Origin: Streptomyces sp. TRM68416
Lineage (GTDB): Bacteria > Actinomycetota > Actinomycetes > Streptomycetales > Streptomycetaceae
Reading direction: 5' to 3'
Assembly: GCF_014596915.1 (NCBI RefSeq)
Contig: NZ_JACVWU010000024.1
Span: 1 to 64,000, forward strand
Length of the DNA stretch: 64,000 nucleotides
Positions 17,516-24,997 of this stretch are shown in pieces. The translations under genes were made by a program, and so were the position numbers. The first letter of the stretch is position 1. Each line of letters begins with the position of its first letter. The notes beneath the pieces are model-generated. The model was not told the DNA's origin and made no database searches. It was given only the letters and a program-made list of their open reading frames with translations.

Positions 17516-18370
17516 ATGCCGACACGACCCGCGCCGACCGAACGTCAGAAGCGGCTGGGCGCCGAGCTGCGCAGGATGCGCCTGGCAGCCGGGCGAACCA
17601 CGGAGTACGCGGCCGGACTGCTCGGCCTGGACCGCACGAAGGTCTCCAACATGGAGGCGGGCGTCCGCGCCACCTCACCGGAGCGGATCCGCCTCCTCGC
17701 CAGCAACTACGAGTGCGCGGACGAGGCCTACGTCGAGGCGCTGGTCACCATGGCCGACACACGACGCGGATGGTGGCAGCAGTACCGGGGGGCGTTGCCC
17801 CAAGGGCTGCTGGATGTCGCCGAGTTGGAGTGGTTCGCGACCCGGCTGCGGAGCTACCAGTCCGTGCACGTTCCCGGACTGCTGCAACTCGGCGAGTACG
17901 CCCGCGCCATCTTCGCCGCCGCGCTCCCGCCCCTGCCCCGGTCGGAGGTCGAACTCCGAGTGGTCCAGCGCGTGCGGCGACAGCAGGTGCTCGACCGTGA
18001 GCAGCCCCAGCCGCTCGACTACGTCGCGTACGTTCACGAGTGGGCCCTGCGCATGCAGTTCGGCGGACGCCGCGTCATGCGCGAGCAGCTACTGCACCTG
18101 TGCGAAGCCTCCGACCGCCCTCATGTCGACCTGCGTGTACTGCCGGTCGAGGCCGGTGCGTTCCCCGGCGCCGGACACGCGGTGCTGTACGCCCACGGGG
18201 CGGTCCCCCAGTTGGACACCGTGCACCTGGACTCCGCGCACGGCGGCGAGTTCACTCACTCCGAATCCCAACTCGCCAAGTACCGGGCTCACATGGACTG
18301 GTGGCACACCCACACGCTGACCACCAAGGAATCACGCGACCTGATCCACTCCATCGCCCGCCAACTCTGA
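17516..18370 (+). CDS. XRE-family regulator with DUF5753
   Basis: 284 aa. N-terminal helix-turn-helix (LGAELRRMRLAAGRTTEYAAGLLGLDRTKVSNMEAG), then a DUF5753 ligand-type domain (WFATRLRSYQSVHVPGLLQLGEYARA, VEAGAFPGAGHAVLY, LDSAHGGEF). This architecture, followed by a DUF397 protein and divergent from an HATPase-like gene, is a highly duplicated Streptomyces set; the bldB/whiJ-type systems are the characterised examples. GGGGAGGAAG stands upstream of the ATG. It may regulate the neighbouring genes, possibly the NLR modules, but nothing in the sequence proves this. Confidence 0.9.
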   Translation: MPTRPAPTERQKRLGAELRRMRLAAGRTTEYAAGLLGLDRTKVSNMEAGVRATSPERIRLLASNYECADEAYVEALVTMADTRRGWWQQYRGALPQGLLDVAELEWFATRLRSYQSVHVPGLLQLGEYARAIFAAALPPLPRSEVELRVVQRVRRQQVLDREQPQPLDYVAYVHEWALRMQFGGRRVMREQLLHLCEASDRPHVDLRVLPVEAGAFPGAGHAVLYAHGAVPQLDTVHLDSAHGGEFTHSESQLAKYRAHMDWWHTHTLTTKESRDLIHSIARQL

Positions 18371-18379
18371 GGAGCCACC

Positions 18380-18571
18380 ATGCCCGACATCACCTGGGAA
18401 GAGCCCTTCTGCGCCGAAGGAAACAACTGCTTCCGCATAGGCACCGACCCCCAAGGCAACGCCTACATCGCCGTAGCCGGCCAAGAAGACACCCCCCTCA
18501 CCGACACCCTCGAAGCCCTCCGCACCCTCATCCGCGACATCAAGTCCGGCAAGGCGGACCACCTGCTCTGA
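18380..18571 (+). CDS. small DUF397-like protein
   Basis: 63 aa, starting nine bases after the XRE stop with AGGAG upstream. Cys-containing start (FCAEGNNCFRI) and a beta-rich middle (GNAYIAVAGQED) followed by a helix (TLEALRTLIRDIKSGKADHLL). It occupies the DUF397 position after an XRE-DUF5753 gene, where the small protein is thought to bind or antagonise the regulator. The sequence is a divergent member, so family assignment is moderate. Confidence 0.72.
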   Translation: MPDITWEEPFCAEGNNCFRIGTDPQGNAYIAVAGQEDTPLTDTLEALRTLIRDIKSGKADHLL

Positions 18572-18572
18572 G

Positions 18573-19106
18573 CTACCGGAACGGGCGGGCGTAGACGACG
18601 ACTTGCGCCGCCAGGCCGACGACGGCGAGCGCCTCGACGACGGAGACGGCGAGGAGCCCGGGAGACGTCTGCCCCGCCCCCCAGTAGACGGCCAGCCCGG
18701 CGAGCGGCACGACGCAGAAGGCCAGCAGATCCACCGCACACTGCACGGCCTTGCGGGAACGCCGACGGGAGTCGGTGCGATGTGCGATCTCCCAGGCGAA
18801 CGCCCTTTCCGCATCGGCGAGTTGGGCGAGTCGGGGTCCGAGGTCCTGGCGTATGTAGCGGCCGATGGCGGAGATTTTCTCGTCGTTGACGAGGTAGGTC
18901 CAGCCGAGGACGGCGCAGACGGGCGGGATGGCGAGCAGCATCGCGGACTGCTCGGCCTGCGCGGCGGCGGCGATCACGGCGGCGACGACGGTGAGGGTGA
19001 CGTAGAGGAGGTTGTCACGGAAGCCGATGCGGGTCTTCTGCTCGTCCTTGACGGTCTGGTACTCCGCGAGGAGGAGCTGACCGAGGGTCACGTCTCGCTC
19101 GGCCAT
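18573..19106 (-). CDS. small integral membrane protein (four predicted helices)
   Basis: 177 aa from ATG 19106 with GGAAGG seven bases upstream. Two hydrophobic hairpins (LYVTLTVVAAVIAAAAQ, MLLAIPPVCAVLGWTYLV; AVDLLAFCVVPLAGLAVYW, LLAVSVVEALAVVGLAAQV) surround a charged cytosolic helix region (QDLGPRLAQLADAERAFAWE). I know similar proteins as uncharacterised streptomycete membrane proteins. The paired-TM plus helical layout recalls SLATT-type effectors, but that is only a topology resemblance. It is divergent from the ABC transporter. Confidence 0.72.
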   Translation of the reverse strand: MAERDVTLGQLLLAEYQTVKDEQKTRIGFRDNLLYVTLTVVAAVIAAAAQAEQSAMLLAIPPVCAVLGWTYLVNDEKISAIGRYIRQDLGPRLAQLADAERAFAWEIAHRTDSRRRSRKAVQCAVDLLAFCVVPLAGLAVYWGAGQTSPGLLAVSVVEALAVVGLAAQVVVYARPFR

Positions 19107-19261
19107 TGGCATTCCTTCCCCCGATGTTCATGTCCCCTGGCAGTACTGTAAGCGGCCGCCGATCCACCGCAGACGCATTGACCTGACTAGACCACCCCAC
19201 CTACGTTCACACGGCAGCCACTCCGCGCCACAACGACGTGAGCCCGCAGGAGGTCATGCCC

Positions 19262-20617
19262 GTGCGCCCCACCGCCGCCCTGATCACCACCGCCACCGTC
19301 CTCGCCGCCACCGCGACCCTCACCGCCTGCGGCGGCGACTCCGGAAGCGACCCGGACACACTGAAGGTGTCCTTCAAACAGTCCACGGACAACAACATCA
19401 AGGTGATGGACACCTTCCTCGCGGACATCAAGAAGCAGTTCGAGAAGAAGTACCCGGGAAAGAAGGTCGAGTTCATCCCCATCAAGGCCCCGGACTCGGA
19501 GTACTACACCAAGGTCCAGCAGATGCTCCGCTCCGCGAAGACGGCGCCCGACCTGGTCTACGAGGACACGTTCCTCATCAACTCCGACATCACCAGCGGG
19601 TACTTGAAGCCCCTGGACGCCTACCTCGCCAAGTGGCCGGACTGGAACCAGTTCATCGGCACGGCGAAGGCGGCGGCGAAGGGCGAGGACGGCAAGACGT
19701 ACGGCGTCCCGGACGGCACCGACACCCGCGGACTCTGGTACGACAAGGGCATCTTCGCGAAGGCCGGCCTGCCGACCGCGTGGCAGCCGAAGACGTGGGA
19801 CGACGTCCTCGACGCGGCTCGCACGATCAAGGAGAAGGTCCCTGACGTCACGCCCCTCAACGTCTACACGGGCAAACCGGCGGGCGAGGCGGCGACCATG
19901 CAGGGCTTCGAGATGCTGCTGTACGGCACCGAGGACCGCCTCTACGACGAGTCGTCGAAGAAGTGGGTTGCCGGAAGCCAGGGCTTCAAGGATGCCCTCG
20001 CGTTCGTGGAGACGGTCTACGAGGAGAAGCTCGGCCCGGACATCTCCACCGCCCTCGACCCCAACATCCAGACCATCGTGCGCGGCGACCTCCTCCCCAA
20101 CGGCAAGCTGGGCATCAACCTCGACGGCTCCTGGCTCCCGCAGGACTGGCTGGAGGGCAGCGGCCACGAATGGCCCGAGTGGTCGAGGAAGTTGGGCCTG
20201 GCCGCCATGCCGACCCAGCACGGGCAGGCCCCCGGCAAGGTGAGCATGTCCGGCGGCTGGACGTGGGCGATCCCGGCGAAGGCCGCCAACCCCGACCTCG
20301 CCTTCGACTTCATCAAGACCATGCAGAGCAAGGCGAACGCCCAGAAGTGGTACGTCGCCAACTCCGGCATCGCGGTCCGCGAGGACGTCGCGAACGACCC
20401 CGCCTACGCCGACGCCCAGCCCGGCATCAAGTTCTTCACGGACCTGGTGGCCAGCACGCACTACCGGCCCGCGTACCCGGCGTACCCGAAGGTCTCCACG
20501 GCGATCCAGGAGGCGATGGAGGGCGTGACGACGGGGGACGTGTCGGTCGAGGAGGCCGCGAAGAACTACGACGAGGAACTGCGCAGGGCGACCGACGGCC
20601 AGGTGATCGAGAAGTAA
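19262..20617 (+). CDS. ABC transporter sugar-binding lipoprotein
   Basis: 451 aa from GTG 19262, with GGAGG eight bases upstream. A signal peptide (ALITTATVLAATATLTACGG) carries the lipobox LTAC, so the protein is a lipoprotein. The rest is a type-1 extracellular solute-binding fold: VEFIPIKAPDSEYYTKVQQML, APDLVYEDTF, MSGGWTWAIPAKAANPDLAFDF, which match the oligosaccharide (MalE-like) cluster. It is followed by two permease genes with no ATPase gene, so the shared ATPase MsiK encoded elsewhere probably powers it. No glycosidase or LacI regulator is adjacent, so the sugar is unknown. Confidence 0.92.
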   Translation: MRPTAALITTATVLAATATLTACGGDSGSDPDTLKVSFKQSTDNNIKVMDTFLADIKKQFEKKYPGKKVEFIPIKAPDSEYYTKVQQMLRSAKTAPDLVYEDTFLINSDITSGYLKPLDAYLAKWPDWNQFIGTAKAAAKGEDGKTYGVPDGTDTRGLWYDKGIFAKAGLPTAWQPKTWDDVLDAARTIKEKVPDVTPLNVYTGKPAGEAATMQGFEMLLYGTEDRLYDESSKKWVAGSQGFKDALAFVETVYEEKLGPDISTALDPNIQTIVRGDLLPNGKLGINLDGSWLPQDWLEGSGHEWPEWSRKLGLAAMPTQHGQAPGKVSMSGGWTWAIPAKAANPDLAFDFIKTMQSKANAQKWYVANSGIAVREDVANDPAYADAQPGIKFFTDLVASTHYRPAYPAYPKVSTAIQEAMEGVTTGDVSVEEAAKNYDEELRRATDGQVIEK

Positions 20618-20630
20618 GGGGCCACGGCGG

Positions 20631-21482
20631 ATGAAGCTCACCCGTTTCCTCACCCTCTCCCCCGCCGTCGTCCTCCTGCTCCTCTTCCTCGCCGGCCCCA
20701 TCGCCTACTGCGCGTACATCGCCTTCACCGACCTCCAACTCACAGGCCAGGCCAAGGAGTCCTTCGTCGGGTTCGAGAACTTCCGTACGGCGTTCCAGGA
20801 CAACGCCTTCCTGAACGCCGTATGGCTCACGCTCGTCTTCACGGTCGTATCCGCGCTGATCGGCCAGAACACCCTGGGCCTGGCCCTCGCCTCCCTGATG
20901 CGACGCGCGTCGAAGCCGGTGCGCACGCTGACGGGCGGAATCGTCATCGCGGCCTGGGTCCTCCCGGAGGTGGTCGCGGGCTTCCTCCTCTACGCCTTCT
21001 TCCGCCGCGAAGGCACCCTGAACGCCCTCCTGGACTGGCTCCATCTCCCCACCCAGAACTGGCTGTTCACCCTCCCGATCCTGGCGGTGTCCTTCGCCAA
21101 CGTCTGGCGCGGCACGGCCTTCTCCATGCTGGTCTACTCGGCCGCCCTGAACGACATCCCCAAGGAGATCACCGAGGCCGCCGAGGTCGACGGCGCGGGC
21201 GGCTGGCGCCGCCTGTGGCACATCACGCTCCCGATGATCCGCCGCTCCATCGCCACCAACCTGATGCTGATCACCCTCCAGACCCTCTCCGTCTTCGGCC
21301 TGATCTGGGTGATGACGAGAGGCGGCCCGAGCGGCAAGAGCCAGACCCTCCCCCTCTTCATGTACGAGGAGGCCTTCCAGAAGAGCATGATCGGCTACGG
21401 CACGGCGGTCGCGCTGCTGTTGCTGGTGGTCGGCGCGCTGTTCTCGCTGGTCTACCTACGCCTGCTGCGGACGGAGGTGTGA
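20631..21482 (+). CDS. sugar ABC transporter permease (MalF-like)
   Basis: 283 aa with six predicted membrane helices beginning VVLLLLFLAGPIAYCAYIAF. The EAA loop that contacts the ATPase is EITEAAEVDGAGGWRRLWHI. It follows the binding protein by 13 bases and precedes the second permease by six bases, forming a three-gene operon. Confidence 0.93.
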   Translation: MKLTRFLTLSPAVVLLLLFLAGPIAYCAYIAFTDLQLTGQAKESFVGFENFRTAFQDNAFLNAVWLTLVFTVVSALIGQNTLGLALASLMRRASKPVRTLTGGIVIAAWVLPEVVAGFLLYAFFRREGTLNALLDWLHLPTQNWLFTLPILAVSFANVWRGTAFSMLVYSAALNDIPKEITEAAEVDGAGGWRRLWHITLPMIRRSIATNLMLITLQTLSVFGLIWVMTRGGPSGKSQTLPLFMYEEAFQKSMIGYGTAVALLLLVVGALFSLVYLRLLRTEV

Positions 21483-21488
21483 GAAGCC

Positions 21489-22316
21489 ATGCGACTTCGA
21501 AGAAGCACGCGTCGACTGGCCGCCGACGCCGGGCTGTTGGCCCTGGCAGCGACCTTCGCCCTCCCCCTGGCCTGGGTCGTCCTCTCCGCCCTCGACCCGG
21601 ACGCGGACCTGAGACTCAAGGCCCCCGACGGGGTGACCTGGGACAACTTCGACGCGGTTCTGACCGACGAGATCACCTTCACCCCACTCCTCAACAGCCT
21701 CCTGCTGTGCGGCGGCGGCACCCTGCTGACCGTGACATGCGCGGCACTGGCCGCGTACCCCCTGTCCCGCTTCCGCTCCCGCCTGAACCGCCCCTTCCTC
21801 CTGACCATCCTCTTCGCGACCTGCCTTCCGATCACGGCCGTGATGGTCCCCGTGTACGCCCTGTTCGTCCAGGTGAACCTGATCGACACGATGCGAGGCA
21901 CGATCTTCTTCTTCGCCGCCTCCCAACTCCCCTTCGCCATCTGGTTGATGAAGAACTTCATGGACGGCGTACCGAAGGAACTGGAGGAGGCCGCCTGGAC
22001 GGACGGGGCCTCGGCACTCCAGTCCCTCGTCCGCATCGTCCTACCCCTGATGGGCCCGGGGGTCGCCGTCGTCACGGTCTTCTCGTTCGTGATGATGTGG
22101 GGCAACTTCTTCGTCCCGTTCATGCTCCTGCTCACCCCGGACCAGCTGCCGGCCGCGGTGAGCATCAACGAGTTCTTCGGGAATCGGGGGAGCGTGGTTT
22201 ATGGGCAGTTGGCCGCGTTCTCGGTTATCTATTCGACGCCGGTGATTCTGCTGTACGTGCTGGTGGCGCGGCGGTTGGGTGGGGGGTTTGCGTTGGGTGG
22301 GGCGGTCAAGGGGTGA
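21489..22316 (+). CDS. sugar ABC transporter permease (MalG-like)
   Basis: 275 aa, six predicted membrane helices (LALAATFALPLAWVVLSAL, PFLLTILFATCLPITAVMVP). EAA loop is ELEEAAWTDGASALQSLVRI. It pairs with the upstream permease as the membrane part of a CUT1-type importer. Its last 11 bases overlap the end of the convergent NLR gene of module 2. Confidence 0.93.
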   Translation: MRLRRSTRRLAADAGLLALAATFALPLAWVVLSALDPDADLRLKAPDGVTWDNFDAVLTDEITFTPLLNSLLLCGGGTLLTVTCAALAAYPLSRFRSRLNRPFLLTILFATCLPITAVMVPVYALFVQVNLIDTMRGTIFFFAASQLPFAIWLMKNFMDGVPKELEEAAWTDGASALQSLVRIVLPLMGPGVAVVTVFSFVMMWGNFFVPFMLLLTPDQLPAAVSINEFFGNRGSVVYGQLAAFSVIYSTPVILLYVLVARRLGGGFALGGAVKG

Positions 22317-23427
22317 GGATTTCCCCTGCTGCTTCGCGCGCGTCGGCGGCTTCGGTGGGCGCGTTGGCTCGCGTGTAGAGGTCGGCGGCCCGGAGGAGGT
22401 GGGCGCGGGCCTCGGCGGGACGGTCGGCGGCCCAGTGGGCCAGGGCCAGGTTGTGGAAGGCGTGCCCCGCCCCGTACCAGTCCTCGAACTCCTGGAGAAT
22501 CTCCACGGCCGTGGCGTACGCCTCGATCGCCTCTTCCACCCGGCCCAGGCTCATGAGTGCTACGCCGAGGTTGTGCCACACCGCGCCCTCGGCCCGGCGG
22601 TCTCCGGCGGCCCGGCATCCGTCGAGGGCACGCCTGTGGGCGTCGATCGCCTCCTCGACCCGGCCGGCATCGTGCAAGGCGACGCCCAGGTTGGCCCAAA
22701 CCAGGGCCTCGGCACGGTGCTCACCGAGCGTCCGGAACAGCTCTCGGGCGCGGATGTGGGCGTCGATCGCCTCCTCGACCCGGCCCGCATCCCCCAGGGC
22801 GTTGCCGAGGCTGTCCCACGTCTCGGCCTCGCTGACGCGGTCTCCGGCCGCCTGGAACAGACCACCGGCGCGGGTGTGCGCCTCGACCGCCTCCGCGGCT
22901 CGCCCCGCCATCCGCAAGGCTTCGCCGAGGCTGCGCCAGGCGGACGCCTCGTCGTGACGGTCTCCGGTGAGCCGCGCGGCATCACGCGTGGCGCGCGCCA
23001 CCGTGATTGCGTCGGCGACGTACCTCCGCCGTCCCAGGTACACCGTCAGGCACTCGGCCAGCCCCGCCGCATGCTTCGCGTACCTCTCCTCGCCACCCCA
23101 CTGCACGGCCTCGACCAGCCCGCCCCGCTCCTCGTCCAGCCAGGCGAGTGCCTGCTTCTGGGTGGCGAAGCGGTCCGGCTCCGTCAAGCCCGGCAGCCAC
23201 TGCAGCCGGGTGTCCGCCGCCTGCGCCCAGCGCCAGTAGAACAGCACGAGCAGTCGCTCACGCGCCGTCTCCGCCTCCTCTCTCAACTCCGCGGACCCCG
23301 CCACCAGGTCCAGCCCGAACGCCCGCACCAGGTCGTGCAGCCGCCACCGCCCACGCCCGCTCGCCCGTTCGACGAGGTGGGCGCGCGCCAGCCCGTCCGT
23401 CCCAGCACCGAGGCGGGATGTCCTCAC
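22306..23427 (-). CDS. NLR-like protein of module 2, C-terminal half (frame-disrupted)
   Basis: 373 codons from GTG 23427, which reads GLARAHLVERASGRGRWRLHDLVRAFGL (winged helix of the NB-ARC end), then the linker helices and six or seven 40-residue TPRs (AWRSLGEALRMAGRAAEAVE, VWANLGVALHDAGRVEEAID). The N-terminal half is in the frame one base away; alignment with the module 1 homologue places the disruption at about 23411-23427. Deleting one base gives a continuous 701-residue NLR. The GTG is probably not a true start. The TPRs are more diverged than in module 1, so the putative sensor surface differs. Confidence 0.75.
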   Translation of the reverse strand: MRTSRLGAGTDGLARAHLVERASGRGRWRLHDLVRAFGLDLVAGSAELREEAETARERLLVLFYWRWAQAADTRLQWLPGLTEPDRFATQKQALAWLDEERGGLVEAVQWGGEERYAKHAAGLAECLTVYLGRRRYVADAITVARATRDAARLTGDRHDEASAWRSLGEALRMAGRAAEAVEAHTRAGGLFQAAGDRVSEAETWDSLGNALGDAGRVEEAIDAHIRARELFRTLGEHRAEALVWANLGVALHDAGRVEEAIDAHRRALDGCRAAGDRRAEGAVWHNLGVALMSLGRVEEAIEAYATAVEILQEFEDWYGAGHAFHNLALAHWAADRPAEARAHLLRAADLYTRANAPTEAADAREAAGEILTP

Positions 23428-24412
23428 GGGTCATGACCCCTACGGCCTCGGTACTCGCATCGTCCCCGGGAGCGAGGCACAGCAGGCGCAGCAACCTGGC
23501 CTGATCGGCGGGCAGTCGCCGGTATGACAGAGCCAGGGCACTGCGGACACTGCGCTCGCCGTCGTCGAGGTGGGTCAGGCGGTCACGCAGGTCGGTGAGT
23601 TCAGCGACGAGTTCGGCAACGGGTTTGTCTCGGTCCAGCACCAGCAGCGCCGCCGCGATCTGAAGGGCGAGCGGCAGATGGCCACAGCGTGCGGCGAGCC
23701 GCCTGGCCTCCCCGGCTCGGTCCGCGACACGGCTGTCGTCCGGGTCGGCGATTCGCAGGGCACGGTCGAGCAACTCGTGCGCCTCTTCCGGCGACATCTC
23801 CCCCAAGGTCAGCAATCGTGCCCCCAGTTGAGGCATTTTGTTGCGCGAGGTGACCAGCAACCGGTGCCTCGCGTCACCGGGCAGCAGCGGCCGCACCTGA
23901 TCCGGCGAAGAGGCGTTGTCGGCCACGATCAACACCGCCCCCCGCTCCGCCAGTACCGACCGATACAGCGCCGCCCGCTCGTCCACCCGCACCGGAATGT
24001 GCTCAGGCTCCACGGCCAACGCCCGCAGCAACGCCTCCAGCGCCTGCTCCCCGCTCACGGGATCCTCGTCGTACCCGTGCAGATCGAGGAAGAGCGCTCC
24101 CCCGGGAAACCACCCGCGCCCGTACGCCTCGTGAGCCGCCTGCACCGCCAGCGCGGTCTTCCCGATGCCCCCAAGCCCGGACACGGCAGCAACCAGGACC
24201 GCCTCATGCCCTCCCCCGACCGCCGGCTCGAAGGCACGGAGCAGCTCCCCCAGCTCCCCACCCCGCCCGGTGAACCCCGCCGCCCTCGCAGGCAGCGCGC
24301 TCAACGCCGTAGGCGCCGCCGCCCGCTGATAGAAGTTCCCCTTGGCGACGACGGGCCCCCTGAACTCCCCGCCCCGGAAGTCGACGTGATCGCCACCGTA
24401 CTCACCGACCAT
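23258..24412 (-). CDS. NLR-like protein of module 2, N-terminal half with motif and NB-ARC (frame-disrupted)
   Basis: Starts at ATG 24412, six bases after TACCGT, so probably leaderless; the frame is open to 24436. Residues 5-21 are YGGDHVDFRGGEFRGPV, the motif shared with the PNP protein of module 1. NB-ARC follows: GLGGIGKT (79-86), VLIVADNASSPDQVRPLLPG, LLVTSRNK, LPLALQIAAALL. No enzymatic effector precedes NB-ARC, so this protein has a sensor/adaptor build. Homology stops near 23420 where the frame is broken; the ~55 residues after that are out-of-frame sequence. It is divergent from the PNP-NLR gene with only 62 bases between starts. Confidence 0.75.
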   Translation of the reverse strand: MVGEYGGDHVDFRGGEFRGPVVAKGNFYQRAAAPTALSALPARAAGFTGRGGELGELLRAFEPAVGGGHEAVLVAAVSGLGGIGKTALAVQAAHEAYGRGWFPGGALFLDLHGYDEDPVSGEQALEALLRALAVEPEHIPVRVDERAALYRSVLAERGAVLIVADNASSPDQVRPLLPGDARHRLLVTSRNKMPQLGARLLTLGEMSPEEAHELLDRALRIADPDDSRVADRAGEARRLAARCGHLPLALQIAAALLVLDRDKPVAELVAELTDLRDRLTHLDDGERSVRSALALSYRRLPADQARLLRLLCLAPGDDASTEAVGVMTREDIPPRCWDGRAGARPPRRTGERAWAVAAARPGAGVRAGPGGGVRGVERGGGDGA

Positions 24413-24475
24413 CGCCCCACGGTAAACCCCCAACACCCCTGCTGGTCAGGGAAGTTCGCAGTACCGTGAAGGGCG
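24412..24475. promoter_or_regulatory. bidirectional leaderless promoter of NLR module 2
   Basis: Each strand carries TACCGT: 24419-24424 (minus) six bases before ATG 24412, and 24462-24467 (plus) seven bases before GTG 24475. The spacing is that of leaderless transcripts, where the first base of the start codon is the mRNA 5' end. Minus-strand TGACCA lies 18 bases upstream of its -10. Confidence 0.5.
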
Positions 24476-24997
24476 TGCCCACCGTCGCCGTGCTCACCGC
24501 CCTCCCCCTGGAATACACGGCGGTCCGCGCCCACCTCACGCACATCGAGAAGCGCGTGCACCCCGACTACGGCACCCGGGCCGAGGTGGGCCGGCTCCCC
24601 GGAACCCCCTGGCAGGTCGCCCTCCTTGAGCTGGGCGAGGGAACACGCGGAGCCGCCGCGCTCACCGAGCGGGCGATGACCTGGCTGACCCCGCAGGCGG
24701 TCCTGTTCGTCGGCGTGGCAGGCGGCCTCAAGGACGACATCCATATCGGCGACGTCGTCATCGCCACCAAGGTGTACGCCATCCACGGCGGCAAGGAGAC
24801 CCCCGACGGCTTCCTCGACCGCACGGAATCCTGGCAGCCCCCGCACGAACTCGACCAGGCCGCCCGCCACGCCCTCCGAGGCCAACCGCACATCCACTTC
24901 AAGCCCATCGCCGCCGGCGACGTCCTCCTCTCCGACGCGGACTCCCCCCCTCGCCCACCGCCTCCGACAGCGCTTCAACGACGCCGTCGCCATCGAG
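24475..24997 (+). pseudogene. PNP/MTAN-like nucleosidase domain of module 2, N-terminal part before frameshift
   Basis: Starts at GTG 24475 (or 24466): PTVAVLTALPLEYTAV, VGVAGGLKDDIHIGDVVIATK, FKPIAAGDVLLSDADS. These closely match the intact PNP of module 1. At a C7 run (24944-24950) the frame breaks. Six Cs would give continuous DSPLAHRLRQRFNDAVAIEMEGSG into the next frame and a 927-residue PNP-NB-ARC-TPR fusion. As written, the PNP lacks its EMEG and catalytic ISD motifs unless a +1 shift occurs; CCC-CCT proline codons are a known +1 slip context. Confidence 0.7.
24944..24950 (+). other. C7 run at the PNP frame break
   Basis: Seven Cs where six restore the reading frame of PNP-NB-ARC-TPR. 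Second case, after the G5 run of module 1, of a homopolymer +1 disruption inside a PNP-NLR gene. Confidence 0.6.

Noticed and set aside
19262..22316. ABC transporter missing a gene for its ATPase through deletion
   Set aside because: CUT1 sugar importers in Streptomyces normally lack a linked ATPase and use MsiK.
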